From assembly GCA_030158665.1 (NCBI GenBank), contig JAOASM010000023.1, positions 1 to 43,109 on the forward strand: a stretch of DNA of 43,109 bases, written 5' to 3'. Shown piece by piece: positions 1 to 7,826 of the stretch; position 1 is the first letter of the stretch; the number at the start of each line of letters is the position of its first letter. The notes beneath the pieces are model-generated. The model made no database searches. It saw only the letters and a list, made by a program, of their open reading frames with translations, and was not told where the DNA came from. Both the position numbers and the translations under genes were made by a program. The stretch is from Sediminibacterium sp. (lineage in GTDB: Bacteria > Bacteroidota > Bacteroidia > Chitinophagales > Chitinophagaceae).

Positions 1-176
1 CAAATAATGAAGAAATCTGCTGCTGCCTCATGTACTTTTTTAAGATCAAGACTAATTACATTTTCTCCTTTTTTATCCAAGATCGCCTGAATAATGGTTT
101 TGAAAATTTTAGAGCTACGAGTGAGCCTAGTAACCGTACTTTTTTTACGGTCATTTAAAGAAGAAAGTTGTTCCAA
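1..176 (-). CDS. rsfS: Ribosome silencing factor RsfS, partial (5' part of the gene)
   Basis: The reverse strand is open from 176 to the window edge and encodes 58 residues ending at a Cys codon that is cut by the edge. The stretch LNDRKKSTVTRLTRSSKIF, followed by DKKGENVISLDLKKV and AADFFII, matches the N-terminal half of Bacteroidota RsfS, the factor that binds ribosomal protein uL14 and blocks subunit joining under starvation. No ATG is available: upstream codons run to a region with no in-frame ATG, so the TTG at 176 is the best start (reading M-E-Q-L-S-S-L-N-D). A -7 promoter element lies about 45 bases upstream. The gene is divergent from birA, a common arrangement in Bacteroidota. The identity is firm; the exact start is not. 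Confidence 0.88.
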   Translation of the reverse strand, partial: MEQLSSLNDRKKSTVTRLTRSSKIFKTIIQAILDKKGENVISLDLKKVHEAAADFFII

Positions 177-222
177 TGCGCTTATTTTTAATGTGTTAAA
201 TCCTGTTTCTAAACTAACTTTA

Positions 223-230
223 CAAAAATA
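223..230 (-). promoter_or_regulatory. -7 promoter element for rsfS
   Basis: Read on the minus strand this is TATTTTTG, an exact match to the Bacteroidota -7 consensus TAnnTTTG. A TTGG at 257..254 is a possible -33 element, with a spacing slightly longer than usual. The transcript would begin near 217 and have a leader of about 40 bases before the TTG start of rsfS. Confidence 0.5.
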
Positions 231-238
231 GCAATTCT

Positions 239-889
239 TTGTCACCTGCCACACCAATTGTCATATTAGGCGCACCGCTTATAGAACTGTCTACAATAGA
301 TAGTACCAATATCTATGCCATGGCACAAATCAAAGAAGGTTTGGCCAAGTCTGGCAGTTGTTTTCGTGCCGATTATCAGACCCATGGGAAGGGTCAACAT
401 GGTCGAATTTGGGAGAGCAATAAGGGTCAAAACTTACTTTGCAGCTATATTTTGGAACTAAAAGAGCTAGAACCGCATAAAAAATGGGAACCAAAGGACC
501 AAATTGGGTTTTCGGCAGCCATTGCATTAGGGATTCGAGCTTTTTTTGATGCCCATACCAAGGGAGATACCAGGATAAAAAGACCAAATGATATTTATTG
601 GCGTGACAGAAAGGCAGGGGGCATTTTGATCGAAAACTTACTTAGAGGTACCGAATGGACCTGGTCGGTGATTGGAATTGGGATCAATATCAACCAAACA
701 GCTTTTTCGCCCGATGCACCCAATCCAGTCTCCTTAAAACAAATTACTGGACGCGACTGGGAAATCCTTTCTTTGCAGGAAGCATTATCAAAAGCATTGA
801 CCAACTCAATAATAGATTGGTTAAAAAATGGAGAGACAAAAACTTTACAACATTTAGATCAACACGTGATTGAGCTAGGTCATCAATAA
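239..889 (+). CDS. birA: Biotin--[acetyl-CoA-carboxylase] ligase, monofunctional, short form
   Basis: This enzyme makes biotinyl-AMP and attaches biotin to a lysine of the biotin carboxyl carrier protein. The 216-residue protein has the biotin/ATP-binding motif GKGQHGR (residues 50-56), KRPND (114-118), the catalytic-lysine segment KAGGILIE (125-132) and GIGININ (146-152). There is no N-terminal helix-turn-helix, so it is not a repressor. The C-terminal SH3-like domain of typical BirA proteins appears to be missing: the protein stops about 65 residues after GIGININ, and neither other frame continues it. The start is TTG at 239; the next in-frame ATG would remove the conserved IDSTN segment, and an in-frame TAA at 215 limits extension upstream. 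selD follows after 8 bases, so the two are probably co-transcribed. Confidence 0.93.
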   Translation: MSPATPIVILGAPLIELSTIDSTNIYAMAQIKEGLAKSGSCFRADYQTHGKGQHGRIWESNKGQNLLCSYILELKELEPHKKWEPKDQIGFSAAIALGIRAFFDAHTKGDTRIKRPNDIYWRDRKAGGILIENLLRGTEWTWSVIGIGININQTAFSPDAPNPVSLKQITGRDWEILSLQEALSKALTNSIIDWLKNGETKTLQHLDQHVIELGHQ

Positions 890-897
890 ATTTAACA

Positions 898-1968
898 ATG
901 AGCACAACAACAGAACAAAGTACAAAGATAGCATTAACACAATATTCAAAAGGTGCAGGGTGTGGATGTAAGATAGCGCCAGCAGTACTTTCAGAAATTT
1001 TAGCACAACATAGTGTTGGCATCAGCACCCCAAAATTATTGGTAGGCAATGACACCAAGGATGACGCTGCTGTGTATCAGATGGATGAGACCAACGCCTT
1101 GATTAGTACGACCGATTTCTTTTTACCTATCGTAGATGATCCTTTTCAATTTGGACAAATTGCTGCAGCGAATGCTATTAGTGATGTGTACGCAATGGGC
1201 GGAAACCCACTGTTTGCCTTGGCTGTACTGGGTTGGCCTATAGATACGATCCCTGTATCGGCTGCACAAGAAGTGATGGCGGGCGCAAGATCGGTGTGTG
1301 AGGAAGCTGGCATTGTGATGGCAGGCGGACATAGTATTGATAGCAAAGATCCCATTTTCGGTTTGGTGGTGAACGGCATGGTAGCAATTGAAAACTTAAA
1401 AAGAAACAATAGCGCAGAGCAAGGTGATATTTTATTATTGACTAAACCATTGGGAGTGGGTATCTTGGCTACTGCTCAAAAAAAGGGGTTGATTGAAACA
1501 GCAGATCTTGATTTATTGGTAAAACAATTAACGACTTTAAATAAAGTAGGTGCTGCACTTGGAAAAATAAAAGGAGTGCACGCCATGACCGATGTAACTG
1601 GCTTTGGCATATTAGGACATTTATTAGAAATGATGGAAGGCAGTCATCTTGGTGCAATCATCCACTACAATCAATTACCGATTTTAGACGCTGCTAAAAA
1701 ATACATTGCTCAAAAAGCAATACCAGATGCCACCTATAGAAATTGGAATGCTTACAATCAACAAGTGGCTTTTGGAACAGGTGTCAATGTGATGGAAGCT
1801 TTTCAAATTTTACCAGACCCGCAAACAAATGGCGGATTGTTGATTGCAGTGGCACCAGATGCCTTATTAGATGTACAAGCAATTTTAAAAGAAGCAGGCA
1901 TTGCAAACATAGACCCAATAGGCGTTTGCACAGAAGTAACTGAAAAAAGAATTCAAGTGAATGCTTAA
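898..1968 (+). CDS. selD: Selenide, water dikinase (selenophosphate synthase)
   Basis: SelD makes selenophosphate from selenide and ATP, the selenium donor for selenocysteine and for 2-selenouridine in tRNA. The 356-residue protein has the glycine-rich N-terminal motif YSKGAGCGCKIAP (residues 16-28); by alignment to E. coli SelD, Cys22 corresponds to catalytic Cys17 and Lys25 to Lys20. This is a Cys form, not a selenocysteine form. Other family segments include DDAAVY, a TTDFF stretch and DVTGFGILGHL. The length is normal. It lies 8 bases behind birA and its stop codon abuts the stop codon of the convergent gene at 1969 with no spacer. No selA, selB or selU is in the window, so the selenium use cannot be decided here. 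Confidence 0.98.
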   Translation: MSTTTEQSTKIALTQYSKGAGCGCKIAPAVLSEILAQHSVGISTPKLLVGNDTKDDAAVYQMDETNALISTTDFFLPIVDDPFQFGQIAAANAISDVYAMGGNPLFALAVLGWPIDTIPVSAAQEVMAGARSVCEEAGIVMAGGHSIDSKDPIFGLVVNGMVAIENLKRNNSAEQGDILLLTKPLGVGILATAQKKGLIETADLDLLVKQLTTLNKVGAALGKIKGVHAMTDVTGFGILGHLLEMMEGSHLGAIIHYNQLPILDAAKKYIAQKAIPDATYRNWNAYNQQVAFGTGVNVMEAFQILPDPQTNGGLLIAVAPDALLDVQAILKEAGIANIDPIGVCTEVTEKRIQVNA

Positions 1969-2412
1969 TTATTCAAAAATTAAATGACCCTTATTTTTGA
2001 TTTGCTCTGGCGTTAATTCTGCCACCAATTGAACACCTTTGATATTGCGAATGGTATGTAAAATGTCTTTTACTTTTTCGTCTTCAATCCATTCACCACG
2101 GATCCACCAAATAAAATCCATGTGTTTTAATTCGGGTAATAAATATTCCCCATCAAATTGATTGTGGTACACAAAATGACCAATAGTTGTATTGGGCTCA
2201 TAGCCTTCATACATAGAAAAATAATAGGTTCGATTTTTTCGTTTTAATGCAATTTCATGATTGGGATTAAATCGAAATTCAAAGCCCATATATTGATTCA
2301 ATAAAATGCAAAATTGATAATTTTTTATGGGCGCAGTTATGCCTAAGATTCGAGAGCCCTCAAAATCTTGTTCATTTATTTCGTCTTGGTTTAAAATAAT
2401 TTTTGCACTCAC
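1969..2412 (-). CDS. IPExxxVDY family protein, function unknown
   Basis: This is a 147-residue soluble protein of a family found in Bacteroidota and named for a conserved IPExxxVDY motif. Here the motif reads LPELKHMDF near residue 92, and other family-like parts are the GSRILGI segment near the N-terminus and GVQLVAELTPEQIKNK near the end. No signal peptide or membrane segment is visible. The start is GTG (MSAKIILNQ). The gene lies 42 bases downstream of the M28 peptidase gene on the same strand and may share its transcript. The family has no established function that I know of. The stop codon abuts that of selD, an end-to-end convergent arrangement with no room for a terminator between them. 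Confidence 0.82.
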   Translation of the reverse strand: MSAKIILNQDEINEQDFEGSRILGITAPIKNYQFCILLNQYMGFEFRFNPNHEIALKRKNRTYYFSMYEGYEPNTTIGHFVYHNQFDGEYLLPELKHMDFIWWIRGEWIEDEKVKDILHTIRNIKGVQLVAELTPEQIKNKGHLIFE

Positions 2413-2454
2413 AATGATTCTATATCTGTTTTGATAAATAAGGTATACAACAGT

Positions 2455-4095
2455 TTAAAAAGTGATATCTACTTTAATTTCTTCTGAACCTCGCTTATAA
2501 ATTAAAAACGTTGTATCTCCTTTTTTAAACTTAGACAAAGTTGTCATATAGCTCATCACATCAATGAACTTATAATCACCCATTTGCAATAAAATATCAC
2601 CGGCTTTTAGGCCTAATTTTTCTCCTAATTTACCAGCAGAAGCGCCCTCTATTCTAAGCCCAGTGCCAGTATACGCATAATCAGGCATCACCCCTAAACT
2701 CACCGTAAACTTAGTGCTACGACCCATTGTAGCTTCGCGTGTTTTTAAGAAATCAAGCTTGCCGTAGTTGTTCGTTGTCTTTACAATATTTTGTACAAAA
2801 CGTAGGATATCTTTTTGACCAATATAATTAATCTTATCCCAGTCATCTGATGCTTTATGATAATCTGCATGGCTACCAGTAAACATGAATAATACTGGCA
2901 TATCTTTTCTATAAAAACTAGCATGATCACTTGGACCAGTCCCCGCACTATCAATGGTATACAATAATGATGTAGGAGTTTTTTGAATAATCTCTGCCCA
3001 CTTACTTGAAGTGCCATAACCACCTAGACTCATTTTTTTTGCTGCATCGTACCTGCCTACCATGTCCATATTCACCATGTAATTGAAACTAGTCTTAATG
3101 GTTGGATTTTCTAACCAATACTTACTTCCTATCAAACCCAACTCTTCTGCAGAAAAATGTATGATCAAATAATTATTCTTATTGTACTCATCAGTTTGCT
3201 TAGATGCTTGCTTTAATACTTTAGCCAATTCAATCAAAGCCGCAGTACCACTAGCATTGTCGTCGGCACCATTTCGAATGTCTCCATTGATGTCTAAGGC
3301 ATTTTTATCTTGATTGTATCCTAGGTGATCTAAATGCGCACCTAGTACAACCGTATGTGCAGCTTTATTGTCAATAAAAGCAACCACATTTTTAGCCACT
3401 CTTTTTTGACTTGATAAAATTAAATTGGCATCAATATCAAATGTGCCCAATGCATCATTGAAGTATTTCTTGAATCCGTCTTTTGTAATATACACCACTG
3501 GTATCGCTAGTGCTTTGCTTGTATCAAACTTATTAAATTGCAAATTGTCCACTAAGCTTCCGCTATTGTATAAGAACAACGCTTTTGCCTTTTTATCATA
3601 CATTGAATTGGTGATTTGTTTAATCCAATCTTGTAGATCAAAATGCGGATTGCTTTGTTGCTCTTCCAATACTTCTTGCAAATCCTTAAACCAAACCTGG
3701 TCGGCTTCTTCTAAAGCAAGGGTTGACTTTGTTGTAAATTGACTATGCTTACCTGTAGATACTGTAAAGAAATCAGCGCCAAACTGCATCGGCTGAGTAT
3801 TGATTTTTAAAAACGCCTGGTCGCTCCACTGTTTTCCTTCATTGATAGGGAAAGATTGGACATAACCTTGTTCTCCCATTGGCTGAATACCCGCAGTTTC
3901 ATATTGTGCAACAATATAATCAACTGCTTTCTGTTCTCCCAAACTACCGGCACGACGGCCTTCTAGCACATCACTTGCTAAATATTGAACATGCAATTTT
4001 AAGTTTTTGATTAATTGACGATCGGACTTATTTTGCTTTTGAGCTTGTCCAATAAAAGATACAAAAAGGAGTAAAAAGGCACAGATTTGTCGCAT
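2455..4095 (-). CDS. Secreted M28-family zinc metallopeptidase with PDZ domain
   Basis: This is a predicted exported aminopeptidase-type enzyme of 546 residues. A signal peptide (MRQICAFLLLFVSFIGQAQ) is followed by a pre-domain and an M28 catalytic domain. The two-zinc ligands and catalytic residues are visible: HLD in LGAHLDHLG (about 254), Asp in NGADDNASG, the Glu pair in FSAEELGLIG, Asp in VNMDMVGRY and His in SHADYH. A PDZ-like domain follows (about 465-546, with SAGKLGEKLGLKAGDILLQ). An in-frame TTG at 4125 gives a longer reading, but a perfect -7 promoter element lies inside that extension, so the ATG at 4095, directly before a typical signal peptide, is preferred. The gene is divergent from feoB. 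Family function is firm; the substrate is unknown. Confidence 0.94.
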   Translation of the reverse strand: MRQICAFLLLFVSFIGQAQKQNKSDRQLIKNLKLHVQYLASDVLEGRRAGSLGEQKAVDYIVAQYETAGIQPMGEQGYVQSFPINEGKQWSDQAFLKINTQPMQFGADFFTVSTGKHSQFTTKSTLALEEADQVWFKDLQEVLEEQQSNPHFDLQDWIKQITNSMYDKKAKALFLYNSGSLVDNLQFNKFDTSKALAIPVVYITKDGFKKYFNDALGTFDIDANLILSSQKRVAKNVVAFIDNKAAHTVVLGAHLDHLGYNQDKNALDINGDIRNGADDNASGTAALIELAKVLKQASKQTDEYNKNNYLIIHFSAEELGLIGSKYWLENPTIKTSFNYMVNMDMVGRYDAAKKMSLGGYGTSSKWAEIIQKTPTSLLYTIDSAGTGPSDHASFYRKDMPVLFMFTGSHADYHKASDDWDKINYIGQKDILRFVQNIVKTTNNYGKLDFLKTREATMGRSTKFTVSLGVMPDYAYTGTGLRIEGASAGKLGEKLGLKAGDILLQMGDYKFIDVMSYMTTLSKFKKGDTTFLIYKRGSEEIKVDITF

Positions 4096-4112
4096 ACAAC
4101 TGGTTTGAAACC

Positions 4113-4120
4113 CAAAATTA
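4113..4120 (-). promoter_or_regulatory. -7 promoter element for the M28 peptidase gene
   Basis: The minus strand reads TAATTTTG, an exact TAnnTTTG match, 17 bases before the ATG at 4095. A TTG at 4147..4145 could serve as the -33 element, with a 24-base spacer. This position decides the start codon of the downstream gene, since a TTG at 4125 would lie upstream of the promoter. Confidence 0.55.
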
Positions 4121-4212
4121 AGCAATGGCGCTTAGTTTAGTAGACAATTCCTTGAAAAACTGCTAAAAGTCATCTCCTTTGGGCTGTTTCAATTTCTAAT
4201 TTCGTAAGTAGT

Positions 4213-4233
4213 AGCTAGGCTTAATGGCTAGCT
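4213..4233 (+). promoter_or_regulatory. Inverted repeat overlapping the feoB promoter, possible operator
   Basis: AGCTAG at 4213-4218 is repeated inverted as CTAGCT at 4228-4233, with a 9-base spacer. Its right arm overlaps the candidate -7 element of feoB, so a bound protein would block the promoter. An iron-responsive repressor would fit the gene, but the sequence does not match a Fur box I recognise. A six-base arm can occur by chance. Confidence 0.3.
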
Positions 4234-4236
4234 TTG
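4229..4236 (+). promoter_or_regulatory. -7 promoter element for feoB
   Basis: The sequence is TAGCTTTG, an exact TAnnTTTG match. No good -33 TTG is found at the expected distance. It implies transcription starts near 4242, which makes the in-frame TTG at 4234 impossible as a start codon and leaves a nearly leaderless GTG at 4246. Confidence 0.45.
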
Positions 4237-4245
4237 CGACCAATC

Positions 4246-6354
4246 GTGAAAGCAGGTATACATATCGCCTTAGTGGGTAACCCCAATAGTGGAAAAAGTT
4301 CGCTTTTTAATGCCCTAACGGGCTTGCAACAAAAAGTAGGTAATTTCCCTGGCGTGACAGTGGACAAGAAAACTGGAGACCTGAAAATTGGCACCCACCA
4401 AAGTACTTTAATTGACCTTCCTGGCACTTACAGTTTTTACCCAAAAAGAGAAGATGAATGGGTGGCCTACCGCGTGTTAATGGGAGTAGATGAAGAAGTA
4501 AAAACAGATGTGATCTTATTGGTAGCAGATGCGAGTAATTTAAAAAGAAATCTGCTTTTTTGTAGTCAAATCATTGACTTAAAAATTCCTGTGGTATTGG
4601 CACTCACTATGAATGACCTTGCACAAAAAAAAGGCATTAAAATTGATATCGCCGGATTGCAATCCGATTTAGGTATTCCTGTTGTGGCTGTTGACGCAAG
4701 AAAAAACAAAGGCTTAGTTGAATTAAAAAAAGTATTAGCGCAGATCATTGAAACGCCACGTTCAAGAAATCAAGAAAGTTTTATAGACAATAAAAACCTT
4801 GCTCCTAAAGCCATTGACGCATTTAAAAAAACATATCCAACACATAGTGACTATGCTGCTTTACACTATTTAATGCATCATGAAACTTTTCCATTGGACA
4901 AAGAAATGCAGGAGAATATTGAGCAGATAGAACTCGAGAACGATTTTAATCATACCAAAACACAAGCTCAGGAGATCTTACAGCGATACCATCGTATACA
5001 AGAACTCATGAAAAAATGGGTCTCTGAGCCAGATCCTAGCGCTAAGAAAAAAAGAACAGATCAATTAGATAATATTTTTTTACATCGTATTGGAGGTTAT
5101 ATCATTTTACTAAGTGTATTGTTCTTGTTGTTTCAGTCTGTTTTTTGGATGGCCTCTTTCCCAATGGATGGCATCGAATGGATTTTTACCAATATCACTA
5201 CTTATTTAAATCAAGTATTGCCAGAAGCTTGGTGGCAGGACTTATTAGTGAACGGCTTGGTTGCGGGCATTGGGGGGATTGTGATTTTTGTACCGCAAAT
5301 TATGATCTTATTTGGCCTCATCACTTTGCTAGAAGATACTGGCTATATGGCAAGAATTAGTTTCTTGAGTGATAAACTGATGCGCAAGGTTGGATTGAAT
5401 GGCAAGAGTGTTATGCCGATGATCAGTGGATTTGCTTGTGCAGTTCCTGCCATCATGAGTGCTAGAAATATTGAAAATAAAAAAGAACGTTTATTGACCA
5501 TTTTGGTAACGCCTTTTATGAGTTGTAGTGCGAGGTTGCCCGTTTACACCATCCTTATTTCATTGGTCATTGACGAGCGAATGTATTTTGGATTTTTAAG
5601 TTTGCAAGGCCTTGTCATGATGGCGCTTTATCTATTAGGTATTGTAATGGCTTTAGCTGCAAGCTTTGTTCTTAAGTTTTTTATTAAGATTAAAGAGAAG
5701 AGTTACTTTATTTTAGAATTACCTGTATATCGCGCACCACGTTGGGGCAATGTAGGCATGACGATGATCCAAAAAGCAAAAATATTTGTGGTAGATGCCG
5801 GTAAGGTGATTATTGTTATCAGTTTATTGTTGTGGTTCTTGAGCTCATATGGACCTAGTGAAAAAATGGATCAACTAGATACACAATATGCAATGGCGGT
5901 GAAAGCCAATCCTTCAGCACAAGCTGTTTTAGAAAAACAATACCACACCGATAAACTCGCGAATTCTTACGCAGGCATATTAGGCAAGCAAATCGAACCA
6001 GTGATAAAGCCATTGGGTTACGATTGGAAGATAGGTATTGCACTCATTACCTCCTTTGCTGCAAGAGAAGTATTTGTAGGCACGATGGCCACTTTATATA
6101 GTGTCGAGGAAGATGACAATAGTAGCTTAAGAGAAAAATTACGCGCATCGGTTTGGCCTGATGGGAAACCAGTATACAGTTTAGCTACCGCACTTTCGTT
6201 GATGGTTTTTTATGTATTGGCGATGCAATGTATGAGCACACTCGCGATTGTAAAAAGAGAGACAGGCTCATGGAAATGGCCCACCATTCAATTTATTATG
6301 ATGACTGGCCTAGCTTATGTGATGAGTTGGGGGGTGTATGTATTGTTTAAGTAA
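4246..6354 (+). CDS. feoB: Ferrous iron transporter FeoB
   Basis: FeoB is the inner-membrane Fe(II) uptake protein, with a cytosolic G domain joined to a polytopic membrane domain. The G1 loop GNPNSGKSS is near residue 13, G2 is the FPGVTVD region, and G3 is DLPG. The G4 motif reads TMND where NxxD is usual, a Thr-for-Asn change I believe occurs in other Bacteroidota FeoB proteins. Both Gate motifs are present (GFACAVPAIMS and SCSARLPVY), as is FAAREVFVGT. The length of about 702 residues is normal. The GTG at 4246 gives a standard opening (MKAGIHIALVGN); a TTG at 4234 overlaps the promoter. No FeoA or FeoC gene is adjacent. The stop lies 3 bases from the stop of the convergent surface-protein gene. 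Confidence 0.97.
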   Translation: MKAGIHIALVGNPNSGKSSLFNALTGLQQKVGNFPGVTVDKKTGDLKIGTHQSTLIDLPGTYSFYPKREDEWVAYRVLMGVDEEVKTDVILLVADASNLKRNLLFCSQIIDLKIPVVLALTMNDLAQKKGIKIDIAGLQSDLGIPVVAVDARKNKGLVELKKVLAQIIETPRSRNQESFIDNKNLAPKAIDAFKKTYPTHSDYAALHYLMHHETFPLDKEMQENIEQIELENDFNHTKTQAQEILQRYHRIQELMKKWVSEPDPSAKKKRTDQLDNIFLHRIGGYIILLSVLFLLFQSVFWMASFPMDGIEWIFTNITTYLNQVLPEAWWQDLLVNGLVAGIGGIVIFVPQIMILFGLITLLEDTGYMARISFLSDKLMRKVGLNGKSVMPMISGFACAVPAIMSARNIENKKERLLTILVTPFMSCSARLPVYTILISLVIDERMYFGFLSLQGLVMMALYLLGIVMALAASFVLKFFIKIKEKSYFILELPVYRAPRWGNVGMTMIQKAKIFVVDAGKVIIVISLLLWFLSSYGPSEKMDQLDTQYAMAVKANPSAQAVLEKQYHTDKLANSYAGILGKQIEPVIKPLGYDWKIGIALITSFAAREVFVGTMATLYSVEEDDNSSLREKLRASVWPDGKPVYSLATALSLMVFYVLAMQCMSTLAIVKRETGSWKWPTIQFIMMTGLAYVMSWGVYVLFK

Positions 6355-6357
6355 TTA

Positions 6358-7809
6358 CTATAATCCATAATTACCTTTGAGTGCATTGAAGTTTTTCATC
6401 ACCTCAGATGCAGATAAACATCTTTTATAAATTAAGACCGGGCCAATATCACCTAGCCAATAATTATCAGCTTTGCCAATGTTTTCATCAGTTGTACTGA
6501 GATATTGAGACAAAGGCATTGAAGTTACACCTACTTTTACGCCATTTAAATAATAGGTGGTGGTGTCAGCGTCCTGAGTTGCAGCAACAATAATCCATTG
6601 TCCAGTATTTATTGAGAGGACGTCACTAAATGAACCTGAACTACCTGCAGAAAAATGCAATAGAAAGTTGGAGCCATTATGATAGACATAGAAATTAAAA
6701 TTTCTTGAACCTGTAGATCCAAATAAATTTCTAAACAACCCAGTACCAAAATTTGCGTCCATTCTGGCAACTACCATAATTGTTTTACCAGAATAAGGCG
6801 TATTGAATTTAGCACTATTCGTACTGATATATTGACTACCCGTGCCATTAAAAGTGAAACGCTTAGGTGTATTATTAAAAACAGGCGCAGGAGAAGAAAG
6901 TGTGCCATTATTATTATTCAAACTTAAATCAGTTAAAGTTGAACTTCCCAAATAGGAATAAGATCTTTTATTCATTGGGTCTAAATACATCAATAGCCCC
7001 TCTGTAACAACACTAGCATTTAATTTGCCGTATATAAAATTACTAGTAGTGGATGTCAAAGCAAAATTGTTCATTGGTGAGTCAAAAATGATCGTTTCAT
7101 CAAAAAGTGAAGTAATACCTGTATTTGTTTTACCGGGAACACCTTGATTACATTTAAAATAAGCTATTAGGCCAGATTCATTCCCATTTAATTCTTGATT
7201 CATATTAGCTACAATTTGAGCCTGTGTTCTTACTACATACCAAACTCTTATATCATCTAATGCTCCATTAAAATAATTGACGCCTGTTTGCATGCCACCT
7301 ATACGCAAATAACTAGCCGCTGATAATGATGCTCGATTAGAACTAATACCAGTTTGATCTAAAACACCGTTGATATAAATAGCCATTGCGCCCGTAGATT
7401 TAGTTCTTGTGACTGCAACATGCTTCCAGCTTCCATCATTGATACTAGCATTACTAAAAATGGTATAATCTGTATTGCCAATGCCAAAAGCCAATTTCGA
7501 ACCACTTAATGATGTTCCGAAATCATTGGTACTTCCACCCACTTCTGCATCGACAATGCCATTTCCATTATACCAATTACCACCACTGGTTCCTGTTTGT
7601 GTTGTCTTAATCCAATATTCAATTGTAAAATCGTCAAAAACAGGATTTAAAATATCCACGTAGTCATTCACTCCATCAAAATGTAAAGCATTGGCAAATT
7701 TCAATGCATGATTGGATGCTTGAAACGGAGTAGAAATAATTTGTGCGGAGATAGAGAGACTATAAACGCTAAAAAATAACCACAGAATCAATGATAAAAA
7801 TTTGAACAT
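6358..7809 (-). CDS. Secreted protein with two LamG/concanavalin-A-like domains
   Basis: This 483-residue exported protein is the last gene of the long minus-strand run. A signal peptide (about 1-22, ending ISAQ) is followed by a short segment STPFQASN and then a first LamG-like jellyroll domain (about 40-210; ALHFDGVNDYVDI, FTIEYWIK, GSWKHVAVTRT, ALDDIRVW). A second jellyroll (about 265-480) has SYLGSS, GQWIIVAATQ, YYLNGVKVG and GDIGPVLIYKRCLSASEV. LamG folds usually bind carbohydrate or protein on the outside of the cell. There is no visible T9SS sorting domain. It follows the 1,202-aa gene by 17 bases and so is probably co-transcribed. It resembles the LamG proteins at 16082, 24205 and 26358 in the same locus. 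The ligand is unknown. Confidence 0.88.
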   Translation of the reverse strand: MFKFLSLILWLFFSVYSLSISAQIISTPFQASNHALKFANALHFDGVNDYVDILNPVFDDFTIEYWIKTTQTGTSGGNWYNGNGIVDAEVGGSTNDFGTSLSGSKLAFGIGNTDYTIFSNASINDGSWKHVAVTRTKSTGAMAIYINGVLDQTGISSNRASLSAASYLRIGGMQTGVNYFNGALDDIRVWYVVRTQAQIVANMNQELNGNESGLIAYFKCNQGVPGKTNTGITSLFDETIIFDSPMNNFALTSTTSNFIYGKLNASVVTEGLLMYLDPMNKRSYSYLGSSTLTDLSLNNNNGTLSSPAPVFNNTPKRFTFNGTGSQYISTNSAKFNTPYSGKTIMVVARMDANFGTGLFRNLFGSTGSRNFNFYVYHNGSNFLLHFSAGSSGSFSDVLSINTGQWIIVAATQDADTTTYYLNGVKVGVTSMPLSQYLSTTDENIGKADNYWLGDIGPVLIYKRCLSASEVMKNFNALKGNYGL

Positions 7810-7826
7810 AATTGGGTGATCAAATT

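Noticed and set aside
4096..4125. TTG at 4125 as start of the M28 peptidase
   Set aside because: A perfect -7 promoter element lies inside the extension, and the signal peptide begins at the ATG at 4095.
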